Below are positions 10,510-22,000 of a stretch of DNA of 64,000 nt, one piece after another (position 1 is the stretch's first letter; every line of letters starts with the position of its first letter). The position numbers were made by a program, and so were the translations under genes. The notes beneath the pieces are model-generated. The model saw only the letters and a program-made list of their open reading frames with translations, was not told the origin of the DNA and searched no databases. This DNA comes from Heterohyrax brucei (Eukaryota > Chordata > Mammalia > Hyracoidea > Procaviidae). The stretch spans positions 56,914,333 through 56,978,332 of the forward strand of contig CM053141.1 in the NCBI GenBank assembly GCA_028571685.1, given 5' to 3'.

Positions 10510-11450
10510 GACAACGTTGAACTCATACCTATCAATAATCATGCTAAACGTAAGTGGACTAAATGCACCAGTAAAGAGATGAAGAGTGGCAGACTAGATT
10601 AAAAAAAAAAAAAAAAATCCAACTATATGCTGCCTATAGGAGACAAACCTTAGACTCAAAGACGTGAACAAACTAAAGCTTAAAGGATGGAGAAAACATA
10701 TCAAGCTAACAACATTCAAAATAGAGCAGCAGTGGCAATATGAATCTCTGATAAAATAGATTTTAAAGAATAAATCCACCACATTGGTTAAGGGGGGGTA
10801 AAAAAAACCCACTGCTGTCAAGTTAGGTCTGACTCATAGCGGCCCTAGAGGTCAGAGTAGAACTGCACCATAGAGTTTCCAAGGAGCACCTGGTGAATTT
10901 GAACTGCCAACCTTTTGGTTAGTAGACATAGCACTTAACCCACTACAGGTTTCCTTGGTGAAGGAAGGACACTATATAATGATTGCAAGTTCAAAACTCC
11001 ATGGGAACAAAGCCATATTAAATATCACACACCCGATGGCAGGGATCCAAAAATACATAAAACAAACACTGTGGACTGAAAACAGAAATAGACAACTCCA
11101 CAATAATAGTAAGAGACTTCAACATACCGTTTTCAGTGAAGGACAGAACATACAGAAAAAGGACATGGTATATCTCAATGCTGTGATCAACGAATTTGAC
11201 CTTATAGATATACACAGAGCACTCCATCCCACAGCAGCCAAGTATACTTTCTTTAGCATTATACATGGAATGGTCTCCAGAATTAAGCATGCATTAGGCC
11301 AGAAAGCAATCTTAAAAAAAATTGAAGTATCAAAATATTACAAAGTATCTTTTCAGACCATAAAGCCATAAAAGTTGAACTCAGTAGCAGAAAAGGCAAG
11401 AGTGAAAAAAACACATGGAAACTGGACAATATCTTGCTCAAAAAAGACTG
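10510..11450 (+). pseudogene. L1 ORF2 endonuclease domain remnant
   Basis: Begins with SIIMLNVSGLNAPVKR, the usual start of the APE-like endonuclease. After a SINE interruption it continues as a 138-residue open piece (10955-11371) with NEFDLIDIHRALHPTAAKYTFF and HGMVSRIKHALG, matching the C-terminal endonuclease motifs; the usual Asp in RIDH is Lys here. Disrupted by frameshifts, a poly-A run and the SINE. Confidence 0.85.
10803..10957 (-). mobile_element. AfroSINE, minus, inside L1 ORF2
   Basis: Complete reversed element from ACTGCTGTCAAGTTAGGTCTGA to GCACTTAACCCACTACAGG; it splits the endonuclease region of the L1. Confidence 0.88.
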
Positions 11451-12188
11451 GGTCGTAGAAATCAAGGATGGAGTAAAGAAAGTCATAGACTCAAATGAGA
11501 ATAAAAAGCACCCTATTGGAACCCACGGGACACAGACTCTATGATATACAACAAAAGCAGTGCTCCAAGGTCAGTTTATCTCAATAAGTGCACACATCTG
11601 AAAAGAAGAAAGGGCCCAAATCAAAGAACTAACCCTACAACTCACTCACATGCAAAGAGAGTAGCAAAAGAATCCCTTGGGTACCAGAAGAAAACAAATA
11701 ATAAAAATTAGAAAAGAATTCAATGAATCAGAGAATAGAAAAGTGATCGAAAGAGTTAACCCAGACCAAAAGCTGTTTTTTTTCTAAAAGAGTAACAAAA
11801 TTGATAAACCATTGGCTAAACACACATTTAAAATAAATGAATAAATAAAAACAGGACAGGAAGCAAATAACTTGAGTAAGAAATGAGATGGGTAGTGTCA
11901 TAACAGTCTCAGCTGAGATTAAAAGAATCATAATAGAATACTATGAAAAATTATACCCTAATAAATTTGAAAACCTAGAGAAAATGGACAAATTTCCAGA
12001 AACCACTACCTACCAAAAATAAGACAAACAGAAGCAGAACAATTAAATAAACCCATCAAAAAAAGGAGACTGAAAAAGTAATTTAAGAAGTCCCAACCAG
12101 TGATAACTAACCAACTAGATCTCACTGACATATACAGAACTTAAAAAAAAAAAATTCGTATGATTGAGTGAAAGTATATAGTCATAGT

Positions 12189-12235
12189 CAAGCCAAGTGC
12201 CGTCAAGTAGGATCCAACTCATGGCAACATAATCC
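12189..12235 (-). mobile_element. AfroSINE 3' tail fragment, minus
   Basis: AAGCCAAGTGCCGTCAAGTAGGATCCAACTCATGGCAAC only; the rest of the SINE is missing. Confidence 0.6.
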
Positions 12236-14040
12236 AAATTAAATTTCCATGCCTGCCTATCTGCAGCTCCTTTTGCTCTCCTTGCCTGGTGACAGCACAC
12301 TCTTCCTTTTCGTTCTATATATGTCATATCCTCTTAACAATCTCCTGTCCCCACCTTTCCAACCTCTCCTCTCCCGTCTAGTTAGAAGCCAGTAGGATGG
12401 AGTCCCTGTGTCCAGTCCATTCCTGTCCAAACAGTTGAGCTCAATAATGTTTTTTGGTCAGCAGCAGCATCAGGTCTAGGGACCATGCTCCCAGGGGAAC
12501 TTCTAGGCTTCTGGACCATCAACTGTAGTCTTTTAGTGGAGTTCTTGAAGTGCACCCCTTTTTTGCCCGTATTGACACCGGGACTCAACACTGTGTGCTC
12601 CTTCATGGCTATCTTTGGTGGTGGCCAGTCACCATCTGGTTCTTCTGGTCACATGTTGATACAGTCACCCATTCGCATGGGTCCTTCTGTCTTCTGGGCT
12701 CTTTTTACTTTGTGCCTTTGTTGTTCTTGGTGATCATCTGTTCCAGATGAGTTGAGACCATTTGGTGTACCTCAGATGACAGCTTAATTGCTTTTAAGAC
12801 CCTAGATGCCACTCATAAATATGGGGTGCAGAACACTGTCTTAGCAATAGGCTGGTCATGTCAATTGGCTTTGACGTCCCCTGAGAGTGTGGTTCCCAGA
12901 CCTCCACCCCTGCTACTCTAACCTTGCAATATTGGGTAAGATTAGAAGAGTTTTTCAGTTTTTGTTAAAGTCCAGTTACGTTGATCTTCTTTCTCCTGTG
13001 TGCTGTCACTGCTTTCACCCAATTAAATCTCTGTCGGCTTTTAGTTGGACCTGACTCTTCAGCAGTGTGTGTTTTTTTTTTAATTTAATCTATGACCATC
13101 CCTCTCTCTCCCTCCTCACCCTTGCAGCCATCAAAGAGTCTCTTCCTCTGTACATAAGTCTATTTTTAAGTCCTTATAGTAGGGGTCTCATCCAATATTT
13201 GTCCTTTTGCTCCTGATTGATTTCACTGAGCATAATGTCTTCCAACTGAAATCAGGTTAGGAGATGCTTCCTAAAATCATGATTATTCTTTATCATTGCA
13301 TAGTGCTCCATTGAGTATGTGTACCATAGTTTATCCATTCATCTGTTGATAGGCATCTGGGTTGATTCCATGTTTTAGCTGTTGTGACTGTGCTGCAATA
13401 AACATTCGTGTGCATGTGTCTGTTCGTGTGACAGCCTTTGTTTCTGAAGGATAAATTCCATCTAGTGGAATTACTGGATCAAATAGCATATTTATTTCCA
13501 GTTCTTTAAGGAAGTGCCAGACTGCTTTCCAAAGATGTTATATCAATTCGCAATCCCACCAGCTATATAGGAGAGACTCAATCTCTCCACAGCCTCTCCA
13601 GCATTTGTTGTTTTGTGTTTTTTGGATCATGGTCAACCTTGCTGGGGAGAGATGATATCTCATTGTAGTTTTGATTTGGAGTTTTCTAATAGCTACTGAT
13701 TGTGAGCATTTCCTCATATGTTGCTGTCTGGGTATCCTCTTTGGTGAAGTATCTGCCCATCTCCTTTGTTCATCGCTTTATTGGGGTATTCCCTTTTTCC
13801 TGTAGATTATGGAGATCAGATGTTGGTCAGACCTGTAGTTGTGAAATATTTTTTCCCATTCTGTAAGTGGTCTTCTAATTCTTTTGATAAAGTCTTTGGA
13901 TGAGCATAAGTGTTTGATTCTTATCTCATTTATCTATTTTCTCTTCTGCTGGTCATGCTTTGTCAGATTTTGAAGACTAAGTTCTGTGTTGAAACTTCCA
14001 TTGTTGACCATATTTTTTCTTGTATGATCTTCATCATTTT

Positions 14041-14061
14041 AAGCCAAGCCAAGCCAAGTTT
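14041..14061. repeat. Short GCCAA repeat tract
   Basis: Same 20-nt string as at 10281-10301, replacing the sequence expected in this L1 (compare the homologous place near 47.42 kb). Confidence 0.6.
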
Positions 14062-14710
14062 GTGTCTTTTATCCAGTTTGAGTTAGTTGCTGTGTAAGGT
14101 ATGAGATATGGGTCTTGTTTCAATTTTGCCAGCACTGTTTGTTCAAGAGACTGTTTTGACCTCAGTTTACAATCTTAGGGCCTTTGTTGAATATCAACTG
14201 TTCATAAGAAGATGGTGGCATCTCTAGGGTCTCAACTCTATTTTATTGGTTTATATGTCTCTTTTTGTACCAGTATCAAGCTGTTTTGACTATTGTGACA
14301 GTGTAATAGGTTCTTAGGCTGAGTAGCGTGAGGCCTCCCACTGTGTTCCTCTTCTTTAGTAGCGCTTTGCTTGCTCAGAGTTTCTTCCCTTTCCCAACAA
14401 AATTGGTGATATATTTCTCCATCTCATGAAAAAATGTCACTAGAATTTGTATTTGGATTGCATTGTATATGTAGATCACTTTGGGAAAAATAGACATTTC
14501 CACAATGCTAAGTCTTCCTATCTATGAAAAGGGTAGATTTCTCCATTTATCTAAGTCTCTCTTGGTTTCTTGCAGTAAGATGTTGTTGTTCTCTTTGTAG
14601 AGGACTTCTATTTCTCTAGTTCGATTTATTCCTAGGTATTTTATCTTCTTGGGGGCTATAGTAAATGGTATTGATTTAGTGATTTCTTCTTTGATGATCT
14701 CTTTGTTGGT

Positions 14711-15166
14711 CTAAAGGAATTTTACAGATTTACTTATGTTTGTCTTATATCCTAATACTTTGCTGAACTCTTCCACTACTTTGAGTAGTTTACTTATGGA
14801 TTCTTTAGGATTCTCTGCATATACAATTATATCTGCAAATAAGGAGATTTTTATGTCTTCTCTGTCTTGTCTAATTGCTCTGTCTAGGATTTCTAGCACA
14901 ATGTTGAATACAAGTGGTGAGAGAGTGTGTCCTTGTCTAGTTCCTGTTCTCAAGGGTAGTTTTTTCAGTCTCTCTTTATTCAGGATGATGTAGGTGGTTG
15001 GTTTTGCATAGATGCCCCTTGCTGCATTGAGGAATTTCCCTCCTATTCCTATTTTGCTGAGAGTTTGTAGCATGAATGGGTGTTGGACTTTATCAAATTC
15101 CTTTTCTTCATAAATTGACTCAATCAGATGATTCTTATCTTTTGTGTTATTCATGTGCCTGATCAC
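14711..15166 (-). pseudogene. L1 ORF2 reverse transcriptase fragment, 151 codons
   Basis: The longest open piece of this L1. It contains [16 protein letters not shown] (RT motif with RQG..LSPLLFN usual) and [17 protein letters not shown], in which the catalytic FADD has become FADI. Upstream [14 protein letters not shown] and [13 protein letters not shown] match the L1 RT palm. Inactive through loss of the second Asp and truncation. Confidence 0.9.
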
Positions 15167-16255
15167 CTTGTTTTTCTGGTGTTGAACTGGGCTTGCATCC
15201 CTGGTAGGAATCCAGCTTGATCATGATGAATTATTTATTTGGTGTGTTGTTGAATTCTATTGGCAAGGATTTTGTTAAAGATGTTTGCATCTAGATTCAT
15301 GAGTGACATGTCTGTAATTTTCTTTTTTAGTGGGATCTTTCCTTGACTTTAGTATCGTGGTTATGCTGGCTTTATAGAATGAATTTGGGAGTATACCATC
15401 ACTTTCTATGCTGTGAAATAGTTTGTCAGTAGTATTGGAGTTAAGTCTTCTCTAAAAGTTTAGTAGAATACTCTGATGAAGCTATCTGAGCAAAGGCTTT
15501 TTTTTTGGTTGGTAGATTTTTGATAACTTTTTCAATCTCTTTCTTTGTGATGGGCTTATTAAGTTGTTTTGCTTCTCCTTGTGATAATTTTCATAGGTGA
15601 TATGAATCTAGGAATTTCTCCATTTCCTCTAGGTTTTCAAATCTGTTAGAATAGTCTTTAGTAGTGTTCTGCTATGATATTTTTGGTTTCAGCTGGGTCT
15701 GTTGTGACATGTCCCATCTTATTTCTTATTCTGGTTATTTGTTTCTTCTCCTGTTTTTCTTTTGTAAGATTAGTCAGTGGTTTATCAATTTTGTTGATCT
15801 TTGAAAACAACAGCTTTTGGTTTTGTTAAGTTTTTCAATTGTTCTATATCTAATTCGTTTAGTTCTGTTCTAATCTTCATTATCTGGTTTCTTCTGGTGC
15901 CTGAGGGTTTCCTCTGCTGCTCTCTTTCTACTTATTCAAGCTGTAGTGTTAATTCTTTGGTTTGGGTCCTTTTTTCCTTCAGCATATGTGCATGCATAGA
16001 GATAAATTGATCTCTGAGCACTGCTTTTGCTGTATCTCACAGGTTCTGGTAGGATGTGCTTTCATTCTCATTTGATTCTGCACATTATTTCATCCTTGAT
16101 TTCTTCTATAACCAATGGCATTTTGAGTAAGGTGTTGTTCAGTTTCCATGAATCAAATTTCTGTCTGTGTTTTTCTGCTACCGATTTCAACTTTTATGGC
16201 TTTGTGGTCTGAGAAGATGCTTTGCAATAATTCAGTGGTTTGGATGTTGCACATT

Positions 16256-16311
16256 TCGTATGGCAAGTTGACTTGAGTTGTAAAATTTGACTCAAAGCAC
16301 AATAATTTTTT
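16256..16311 (+). mobile_element. L1 3' end, plus orientation
   Basis: TTGACTTGAGTTGTAAAATTTGACTCAAAGCACAATAATTTT matches the last 50 nt of the L1 3' UTR on the plus strand, opposite to the L1 on its left and in line with the L1 at 8171-12140. The right copy of the 12-bp repeat follows. Confidence 0.7.
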
Positions 16312-16321
16312 TCTTAAAGAA

Positions 16322-16333
16322 AATGAAGTTCAG
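16322..16333. repeat. Right copy of 12-bp direct repeat
   Basis: AATGAAGTTCAG, partner of 8159-8170. Confidence 0.75.
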
Positions 16334-16439
16334 TGGGGAGCAGCCAGCTGTATGGTGTTGACTGATGAACTTTGTTGGTCAAACCCCAAAAGACCAGAAA
16401 TATAAACAGAAGTTACAAACAGAGGAACCACCATTGTTC

Positions 16440-16915
16440 TTGTCATTGTTGTAAAGTGCCATTGAGTTGGTTCAACTCATAGAATACTGCCTGGGCCTGT
16501 ACCATCCTCTCAGTTTATGGTATGTTTGAGCCCTTAGCTACAGCCACTGAGGCATCACATCTCACTGAGGGTCTTTCTCTTTTGGCTGAACCTCTGTTTT
16601 ACCAAGCATGATTTCCTTCTGCAGTGGCTAGTCCTTCTTAATAATACACCCAAAGTATGTGAGACAAAGTCCTATAATCTTCACTTTTAAGGAGCATTCT
16701 GGCTGTACGTCTTCCAAGACAGATTCGTTCATTTTTCTAGCAGCCCATGATACATTCAGTATTCTCTGCCAACACTGTAATTCAAAGGTATCACTTCTTA
16801 TTATTCCTCATTCATTTTCCAGCTTCTCATGTTTATAAGACAATAGAAAATACCATGACTTAGTACAGGTATGTCCTCAAAAGTTGTCCTCAAAATGACA
16901 TCTTTGCTTTTTTAA
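16440..16915 (-). mobile_element. RTE LINE 3' part, minus
   Basis: Reversed RTE ORF end, including CATTCATTTTCCAGCTTCTCATG and AAAATACCATGACTTAGTACAGG. The homologous fragment at 34.4-34.88 kb aligns along its length. Confidence 0.8.
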
Positions 16916-17035
16916 ATGTGTGAGAATTGTAAGAGAATTTTAATTTTAGTAAAACAAACAGCATGAAGTTTGCCATTTAACTGTTTCTGAGCATACAGTC
17001 TTGTGGCATTAATTACACTTACGATATTGTGCAAC

Positions 17036-17544
17036 TATGTTAGACTTCTAGTGCTGCTGTAACAGAAATACTACAAGTGGATGACTTCAACAAACAGAAA
17101 TTTATTCTCTCGATGTCTAGGAGGCTAGAAGCCCAAATTCAGGGCAACAGCTCCTGGGGAAGACTTCTTCTGTTGGGTCTGGAGGAAGGTGCTTGTCATA
17201 GCTCTTCCCCTAGACTAGGAGATTCTCCAAACAGGAACCTCAGGTCCAAAGGACATGTTCTACTACCAGTGCTGCACTGTTGGTCGTAGGAGGTCTCCCA
17301 TTCTCTACTCACTTCTCTTTCCTTTTGTTTCTTGTAAAGTAAAAAGTGGTGCAGACACAGCCCAGGGAAACTCCCTTTACATGGGATCAGAGGTGTGACC
17401 TTAGCAAAGGTGCTACAATTCCATTCTAATGCTCTTTAACAGAAAATTACAATCACAAAATGAAGGATGGCCACAGAACTCTGGAAAATTTTGGCCTAAC
17501 TAAGTAGACACATGTTTCTGGGGGACACAATACACTCCATGACA
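17036..17544 (-). mobile_element. Solo LTR, ERVL/MaLR-type, minus
   Basis: Minus-strand start TGTCATGGAGTGTATTGTGTC; other end carries TCTAGTGCTGCTGTAAC. GCAAC lies at 17031-17035 and at 17545-17549, fitting a 5-bp duplication inside the old L1. Confidence 0.8.
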
Positions 17545-17820
17545 GCAACCATCACCACTATTTGTTTCCAAAACATATTTGTCACTCTAAATAGGGACTC
17601 TGTAGCCATTAAACAACAATTCTTCATTTTCTTCTACCTCCAGCCCGTGACAATCACAAATACACTTTTTGTCTCCATGTGTCTGTTCTAGATATTTCAC
17701 GCAATATTTGTCCTTTGTATCTAGTTTCTCAGCATAGTGTTTTCATGCTTCATCCATGTTGTAGCTTTCATTAAAAATTTATTCTGTTTTACAGCTAAAT
17801 AATATTGCATTGTTTGAATA

Positions 17821-18380
17821 CGAGGTCTGACAAGTCCACAAACTTAATTGTTTTAAGTACTATGTACTTCATTGCTAAATGTTACTATGATCACCTTCAG
17901 ATTATTCACTCCCCTTGGGCAGCAATTCCATGATGCCAGCAGCTACTCTACACTTCAAATCAATTTTAGAATTCTTTCTGGGATGATCATTGCACACAGT
18001 GGCATGGTGGCATGTTCACGAACTTCAGTGTACAGTTGTCTATAAGGGAGTTTTTAGCCAGTAAACAAGTAACTGTATTGGAACGCCCTCCCTACTTACC
18101 TGATTTGGCCCCCAGTGATTTTTTTCTTTACCTCAAGAAAAAGGAAATATTGAAAGGAAGATATTTTAATGACATTCAGGACATCAAGGGTAATATGACT
18201 ACAGTTCTGGTGGCCACTCCAGAAAAAGAGTTCCAAAATTGCTTTGAAGGGTAGACTACGTACTTGTATCAGTGCAAGGCTTCCCAAGGGGAGTACTTCA
18301 AAGGTGGCCATAGCAATATTCAGCAGTGAGGCGTGTAGCACTTTTTCTAGGATGAGTTCACAAACTTAACTGGCAGCCCC
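17821..18380. mobile_element. Mariner-derived fold-back element (MITE-like), copy 1
   Basis: Flanked by TA (17819-17820 and 18381-18382). The left about 175 bp is an inverted copy of the right about 175 bp; both come from the same mariner end (3' end of the transposase gene plus terminal repeat). Between them lies a plus-strand piece of transposase. The 560-bp structure is shared with 44287-44840, including the internal junction (ATTGCACA...GTACAGTTGTCT..AAGGGAGTTTT). Confidence 0.82.
18012..18254 (+). pseudogene. Mariner transposase C-terminal fragment
   Basis: Open piece of 80 codons with SIREFLASKQVTVLERPPY and YLPDLAPSDFFLY, which holds the third Asp of the DD34D catalytic triad, followed by KKKEILKGRYFNDIQDIKGN and EKEFQNCFEG. 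The DNA-binding half and the first two Asp are missing, so it cannot transpose by itself. Confidence 0.93.
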
Positions 18381-18510
18381 TATATACTACATACCACATT
18401 TTGTTTATCAGTTCATCTGTTGATGGACGTTTGGATTGTTCTACATTTAGTCCATTGTGAAGACAATAAGACTGCAGCCAACACTGACTGGTGTATATGT
18501 AAGAAGCTTT

Positions 18511-19005
18511 CTGAGACTCTTGAGTTTGAAAAAGGAATATTACAAGGGCAGAACTATTTTCAAATATCTGAGTGAGATCTCACTTTCTTTTGAATTAATT
18601 ATGAGTAAAATATGGCCTACCAATCTTTTGCCCATGTTGAAGAATTATTCATAATAGAATTTATTTTAATTATATGTCTTTTCAAATCAGAAGAGTAGAT
18701 TTTCAAATATTTTATTAGCATGAATTCTGTGAAATGATAGTTTCTGACAATACAGATTAATGCCGACAGTGAGGATTGGAGTAGCAAAGAGAAGGGGTGG
18801 CCTAGGTGGAAGGACAGAGAGCAGAGAAACAGAGGAATGAAAGTATGGTAAAAACAGTGATAGGCAACGGGCTTCTGCAAAAATGATAAACAAGGAGAAA
18901 TGCAGGGCAGTGTGAGGGTCTGGAACAGGGCAGTTGATGTTAGTTGGTAATTAAAGAAAATAAAATCTTATCAAAACAGCCTCTTGGAAACACCTTGTTT
19001 TGACT
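18511..19005. other. Unassigned sequence
   Basis: No gene or clear repeat seen. Confidence 0.45.
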
Positions 19006-19007
19006 GT

Positions 19008-19172
19008 AACCAAAAACCAAATCTGTTGCCTTCAAGTTTATTCTAGCTCATAAATACCCTACAGGACAGAGTAGAAATGCCCCATAGGGTTTCCAAGGAG
19101 CAGCTGGTGAATTTGAGTAGTCGGCTTTTAGGTTAGCAGCCAAGCTTTTAACCCTTATGCCATCAGACTCTG
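19008..19172 (-). mobile_element. AfroSINE, minus
   Basis: Tail (AACCAAAAACCAAATCTGTTGCC) through CCCATAGGGTTTCCAAGGAG to the head; about 40 bp from a plus-strand copy, so the two form an inverted pair. Confidence 0.9.
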
Positions 19173-19210
19173 CTTTGACTACAGCTCTATAACATACTTC
19201 TATAGGCTAG

Positions 19211-19365
19211 CCAGGAAACACTGGTGGTGTAGCGGTTAAGTACTACATCTGCTAACCAGAAGGTCAGCAGTTCAAATCCACCAAGTGCCCCTTGGAAACT
19301 CTAAAGGGCAGTTCTGCTCTGATCTATAGAATCACTATGAGTCAGAATTGACTGACAGACATAGG
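19211..19365 (+). mobile_element. AfroSINE, plus
   Basis: Head GGTGGTGTAGCGGTTAAGTAC, box-B-like GGTCAGCAGTTCAAATCC and tail ATGAGTCAGAATTGACTGA. Confidence 0.92.
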
Positions 19366-19377
19366 TTTATATTATAG

Positions 19378-19520
19378 CCAGAGATATGGTGGCACAATGC
19401 TCAGCTGCTAACCAAAAGGTTGGCAGTTCAAGTCAACCAGTCATGCCTTGGAAAGCCCAGTAGACTCTTCTGCTCTGTCCTATAGGGTCACTATGCATTG
19501 GAATTGACTCAACGGCAATT
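19378..19520 (+). mobile_element. AfroSINE, plus
   Basis: Directly follows the previous SINE: GGTGGCACAATGCTCAGC head, GGTTGGCAGTTCAAGTC, and tail ATGCATTGGAATTGACTCAAC. Confidence 0.9.
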
Positions 19521-19540
19521 TTTTTCTTTTTTTTTTTTAA

Positions 19541-20060
19541 TAGCACAGCTAGCGTGGTGCTTTCTAAAGGGGCTTCAGATCTATAGCTCTTTGGAGAAGG
19601 AAGTCCAAGTCAGAGGGCGCAGGTTTGCTCTGCTCGCCCCTGCTGCTTCACCCAGCAGGAAACCTCTGTTGGTGTCCAGGGTCTCTAAGACTCCTCCCAG
19701 CTTTCAGTGGGCAGACTACGCTTGTGGCAGTGCTTTTGTTTTCTACAGTTTCAAAATCTTTCTATAAAACTGGCTTTATGACTCCTGTATCTAACACAAT
19801 GGTCCATGAGTCAGCAAGATGCAGGCTTCCTTTACTCTTGCAATTCTGTACCCTTTGGTATTCCAACTCTAAATGAAGCTTTCTTAGAGAATGGCTGCTG
19901 CATACATAATATTTAGTAATTTAAACATATGTTGCTAGGAGGCATTTTTAGGCAGGGACAATGCTGGTTTTGAAAGAGTCTGTGGTTTTTGCAACAATGT
20001 GGTCAACTTTTTTTTTCCTGGACCACTGGTATACGAAAAAAACAAACAAAAAGCCTTGAA
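19541..20060. other. Unassigned sequence
   Basis: Open frames at 19498-19876 start inside SINE tail sequence and resemble no protein I know. Confidence 0.45.
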
Positions 20061-20064
20061 ATTA

Positions 20065-20225
20065 GAGTCATATGACCTGAATTTCTTCTATTTTTCTGAT
20101 ACTTAAAAGTTTCACAGATATAGAGAACCACTTTTGTATCTCAGTTTTTGCATCTCTAAAATGGGAATAATATTAGCCCTCATATTTGAGTGAAACTTGA
20201 GGTAGCTGAATGGCAATATATGAAA
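20065..20225 (+). mobile_element. MIR, plus, degraded
   Basis: Contains TATCTCAGTTTTTGCATCTCTAAAATGGGAATAATATTAG, the MIR core region. Confidence 0.7.
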
Positions 20226-20333
20226 TTTTAAAAAAGAAATTGGTAAAGATGTTTCCTTTCATGACAGTGACTATATCTAAAACAGCGGCTCATAGGTAAA
20301 AATTGTAGAGCAGTGCCTGGGGCTTACAGCTAA

Positions 20334-20615
20334 TATTTACTGCATACTTACTGATGGTTTACAGGCATCTTTTCATTTTAGCCTCCTAATAACATTCTAT
20401 AGGGTCACTCACTATGAGTTGGAATCAACTCAAAGGCAATGGGTTCAGTTTTTAAATAACTTTATTATCCATCTTTTGGAGATGAGGAAAACTGAGGCAG
20501 AAAGGGAGTCAGCAATGTCCCCAAGATCATCCAGGTGGAACGGTACAAGGTGAGGCTTGAATCCTGGCCACATCCCTCCACCGACTGACTTCATAACTGA
20601 GACAGTCCATCTCTT
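20334..20615 (-). mobile_element. MIR, minus, interrupted by a SINE tail
   Basis: Reversed MIR (ATTTACTGCATACTTACTGATGG; GGAGATGAGGAAAACTGAGGCAGAAAGG; GTGAGGCTTGAATCCTGG) with an AfroSINE tail at 20393-20452. Confidence 0.72.
20393..20452 (+). mobile_element. AfroSINE 3' tail fragment, plus
   Basis: CTATAGGGTCACTCACTATGAG ... AACTCAAAGGCAATGGGTTCAG only; lies within a MIR. Confidence 0.75.
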
Positions 20616-20969
20616 CAAGACCTGACATGGGACCCTTTAGGACAAGCTATCAGAGTGTTAGTTCTGCCTGAAAACAAACATCTATTTTTAAATGTATTTT
20701 ATCTATTGTTTATTCTGTCAGTCATACTTTAGACAGCGTATCTGTCAATAGAGGGAACTGTACATATGGAGAAATTTATATCATGTCTACAGTCTGGAAA
20801 ACCTAACTAGAAATGAAATGTTACAAATTCTGACCTGAGTTTCCTAATTTAGTCCTTTTGAGGCTTTGGGTGAAAATTTATTCTTAGAGGTAATAGTAGC
20901 CTGGCCATGGAAGGTTTTCCTAACTAGGGAAATATATACATATATATATTTTTTCATAGACCTATTATG

Positions 20970-21190
20970 TCAAAAAGAGTCCTGGGTGGCTGAAATGGTT
21001 TAGCACTTCACAACTTACTGAAAGGTTGGCAGTTGGAATTCACCTAGAGGTGCCTCAGCAGGAAGTTTTTGACTATCTGTTTCAAAAGGTCACAGCCTTG
21101 AAAACCATATACATATACCACAGTTCTACCCTGCATATATGGTGTTGCTTTGAGTTGGAATCAACTTAACCACAATGGGTTGGGTTAACA
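20970..21190 (+). mobile_element. AfroSINE, plus, long form
   Basis: Keeps the middle block (TTCAAAAGGTCACAGCCTTGAAAACC) absent from the short SINE copies elsewhere, marking a different subfamily. Confidence 0.85.
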
Positions 21191-21370
21191 GAAATCATTT
21201 TTACTGCACTCCTAGCCTAAAGGTTGATGGTTCCATCCCACCCAGTGGCACCATCAAAGAAAGGTTTGGTGATCTGCTGTTGTACTGATTAGAGCCAAGA
21301 AAACACTATGGAGATGTTCTACTCTAATATGTGGAATCGCTATGAGTCAGAATCAACTCAACGGCACTGT
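21191..21370 (+). mobile_element. AfroSINE, plus, long form, head missing
   Basis: CCTAAAGGTTGATGGTTCC, GGTGATCTGCTGTTGTACTG and tail ATGAGTCAGAATCAACTCAACGG. Confidence 0.82.
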
Positions 21371-21861
21371 CAGGAAAGGACTAAGGGAGTTGTCGTTTCC
21401 TGAGGCTAGTAAAACTGGTGCTCTCCTTGTGGGCTCTTAGACGGGATCCAGTTGGAAATATACTTTCACGAAGAGTGAGTCGAACTGTGAGTGTGGCAAC
21501 TAGGAGCTTAATTTTCAGCACCTGTGTCCAGCTTGTTATTCTCTGGCAGAATGGGCAAAAGATCAGAGACACCCAACTTCAAATGTCTCTTGGGTTTACA
21601 AGGATCATTTCTGAGGGGAATAAAGATCACCAGTGTCAGCAGAGATGGGGTCTCTGATATAGAGTTAGGTCTTGTAGGATGTTCTGGGTTACCCAGAAAT
21701 CATGGCCAAACAAAAGGGTTTCCTAGCAGAGCATCATCTCTTAGCAACTCAAATAATTCTGGTCCTAGAGTTCTCACCTTACTACCAAAATTGGAGTGAT
21801 AATTTAGTTTGGAAACTTAAAAAGGGGAGAAATCAATAAACATTTTTTTCTCACCTATCAA
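21371..21861. other. Unassigned sequence
   Basis: No gene recognised; short open frames only. Confidence 0.45.
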
Positions 21862-22000
21862 GTCATAATGAAGATTGTAAACTCCAAAAATGTGGGCATT
21901 TTCATCACTTTTATAGACTTATGTGTTCCAGACACCTGGAACAGTTCACTGGTACATGGTACACACTCGGGAAGTTGTTTATAAATGGATTAATGCACAC
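21862..22000 (+). mobile_element. L2 3' end, plus
   Basis: Reads like GATTGTAAACTCCAAAAATGTGGGCATTTTC ... CCTGGAACAGTTCACTGGTACATGG, the degraded L2 3' UTR. Confidence 0.6.

Larger units (their letters stand above)
8171..12140 (+). mobile_element. L1, plus: 5' UTR, ORF1 and first part of ORF2
   Basis: Starts AGGCGGGGCCAAATGGCAGAGTAG, an L1 5' end with a degenerate YY1-like AAATGGC. 5' UTR to about 9141, broken ORF1 9142-10060, endonuclease region of ORF2 from about 10510. A SINE interrupts at 10803-10957. The sequence stops in ORF2 beyond the endonuclease where a minus-strand L1 begins. The left target-site repeat directly adjoins the start. Confidence 0.83.
12145..16255 (-). mobile_element. 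L1, minus, 5' truncated: 3' UTR and most of ORF2
   Basis: Reversed 3' UTR from about 12145 to 12960 (includes GGTGACAGCACACTC) and reversed ORF2 to 16255, ending at the end of the endonuclease (reverse of TTCTCAGACCACAAAGCC). That endpoint also occurs in the plus-strand L1 at 11355, so 11.34-12.14 kb and about 15.4-16.2 kb are inverted copies of the same ORF2 part. A small SINE tail is at 12189-12235. Confidence 0.82.
16920..18510 (-). mobile_element. Old L1 (L1M-like) 3' region, minus, split by LTR and mariner derivative
   Basis: Segments 16920-17035, 17545-17820 and 18383-18510 join into one reversed L1M-type 3' end: GTGCAACCATCACCAC, CTGTAGCCATTAAACAAC, ATATACCACATTTTGTTTATC and GTTGATGGACGTTTGGATTG. 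Each insertion leaves its expected duplication (GCAAC for the LTR, TA for the mariner). Confidence 0.78.

Noticed and set aside
19211-19300. tRNA-like A and B boxes
   Set aside because: They belong to SINE heads, not tRNA genes; no cloverleaf acceptor stem is formed and the same head recurs about 40 times.
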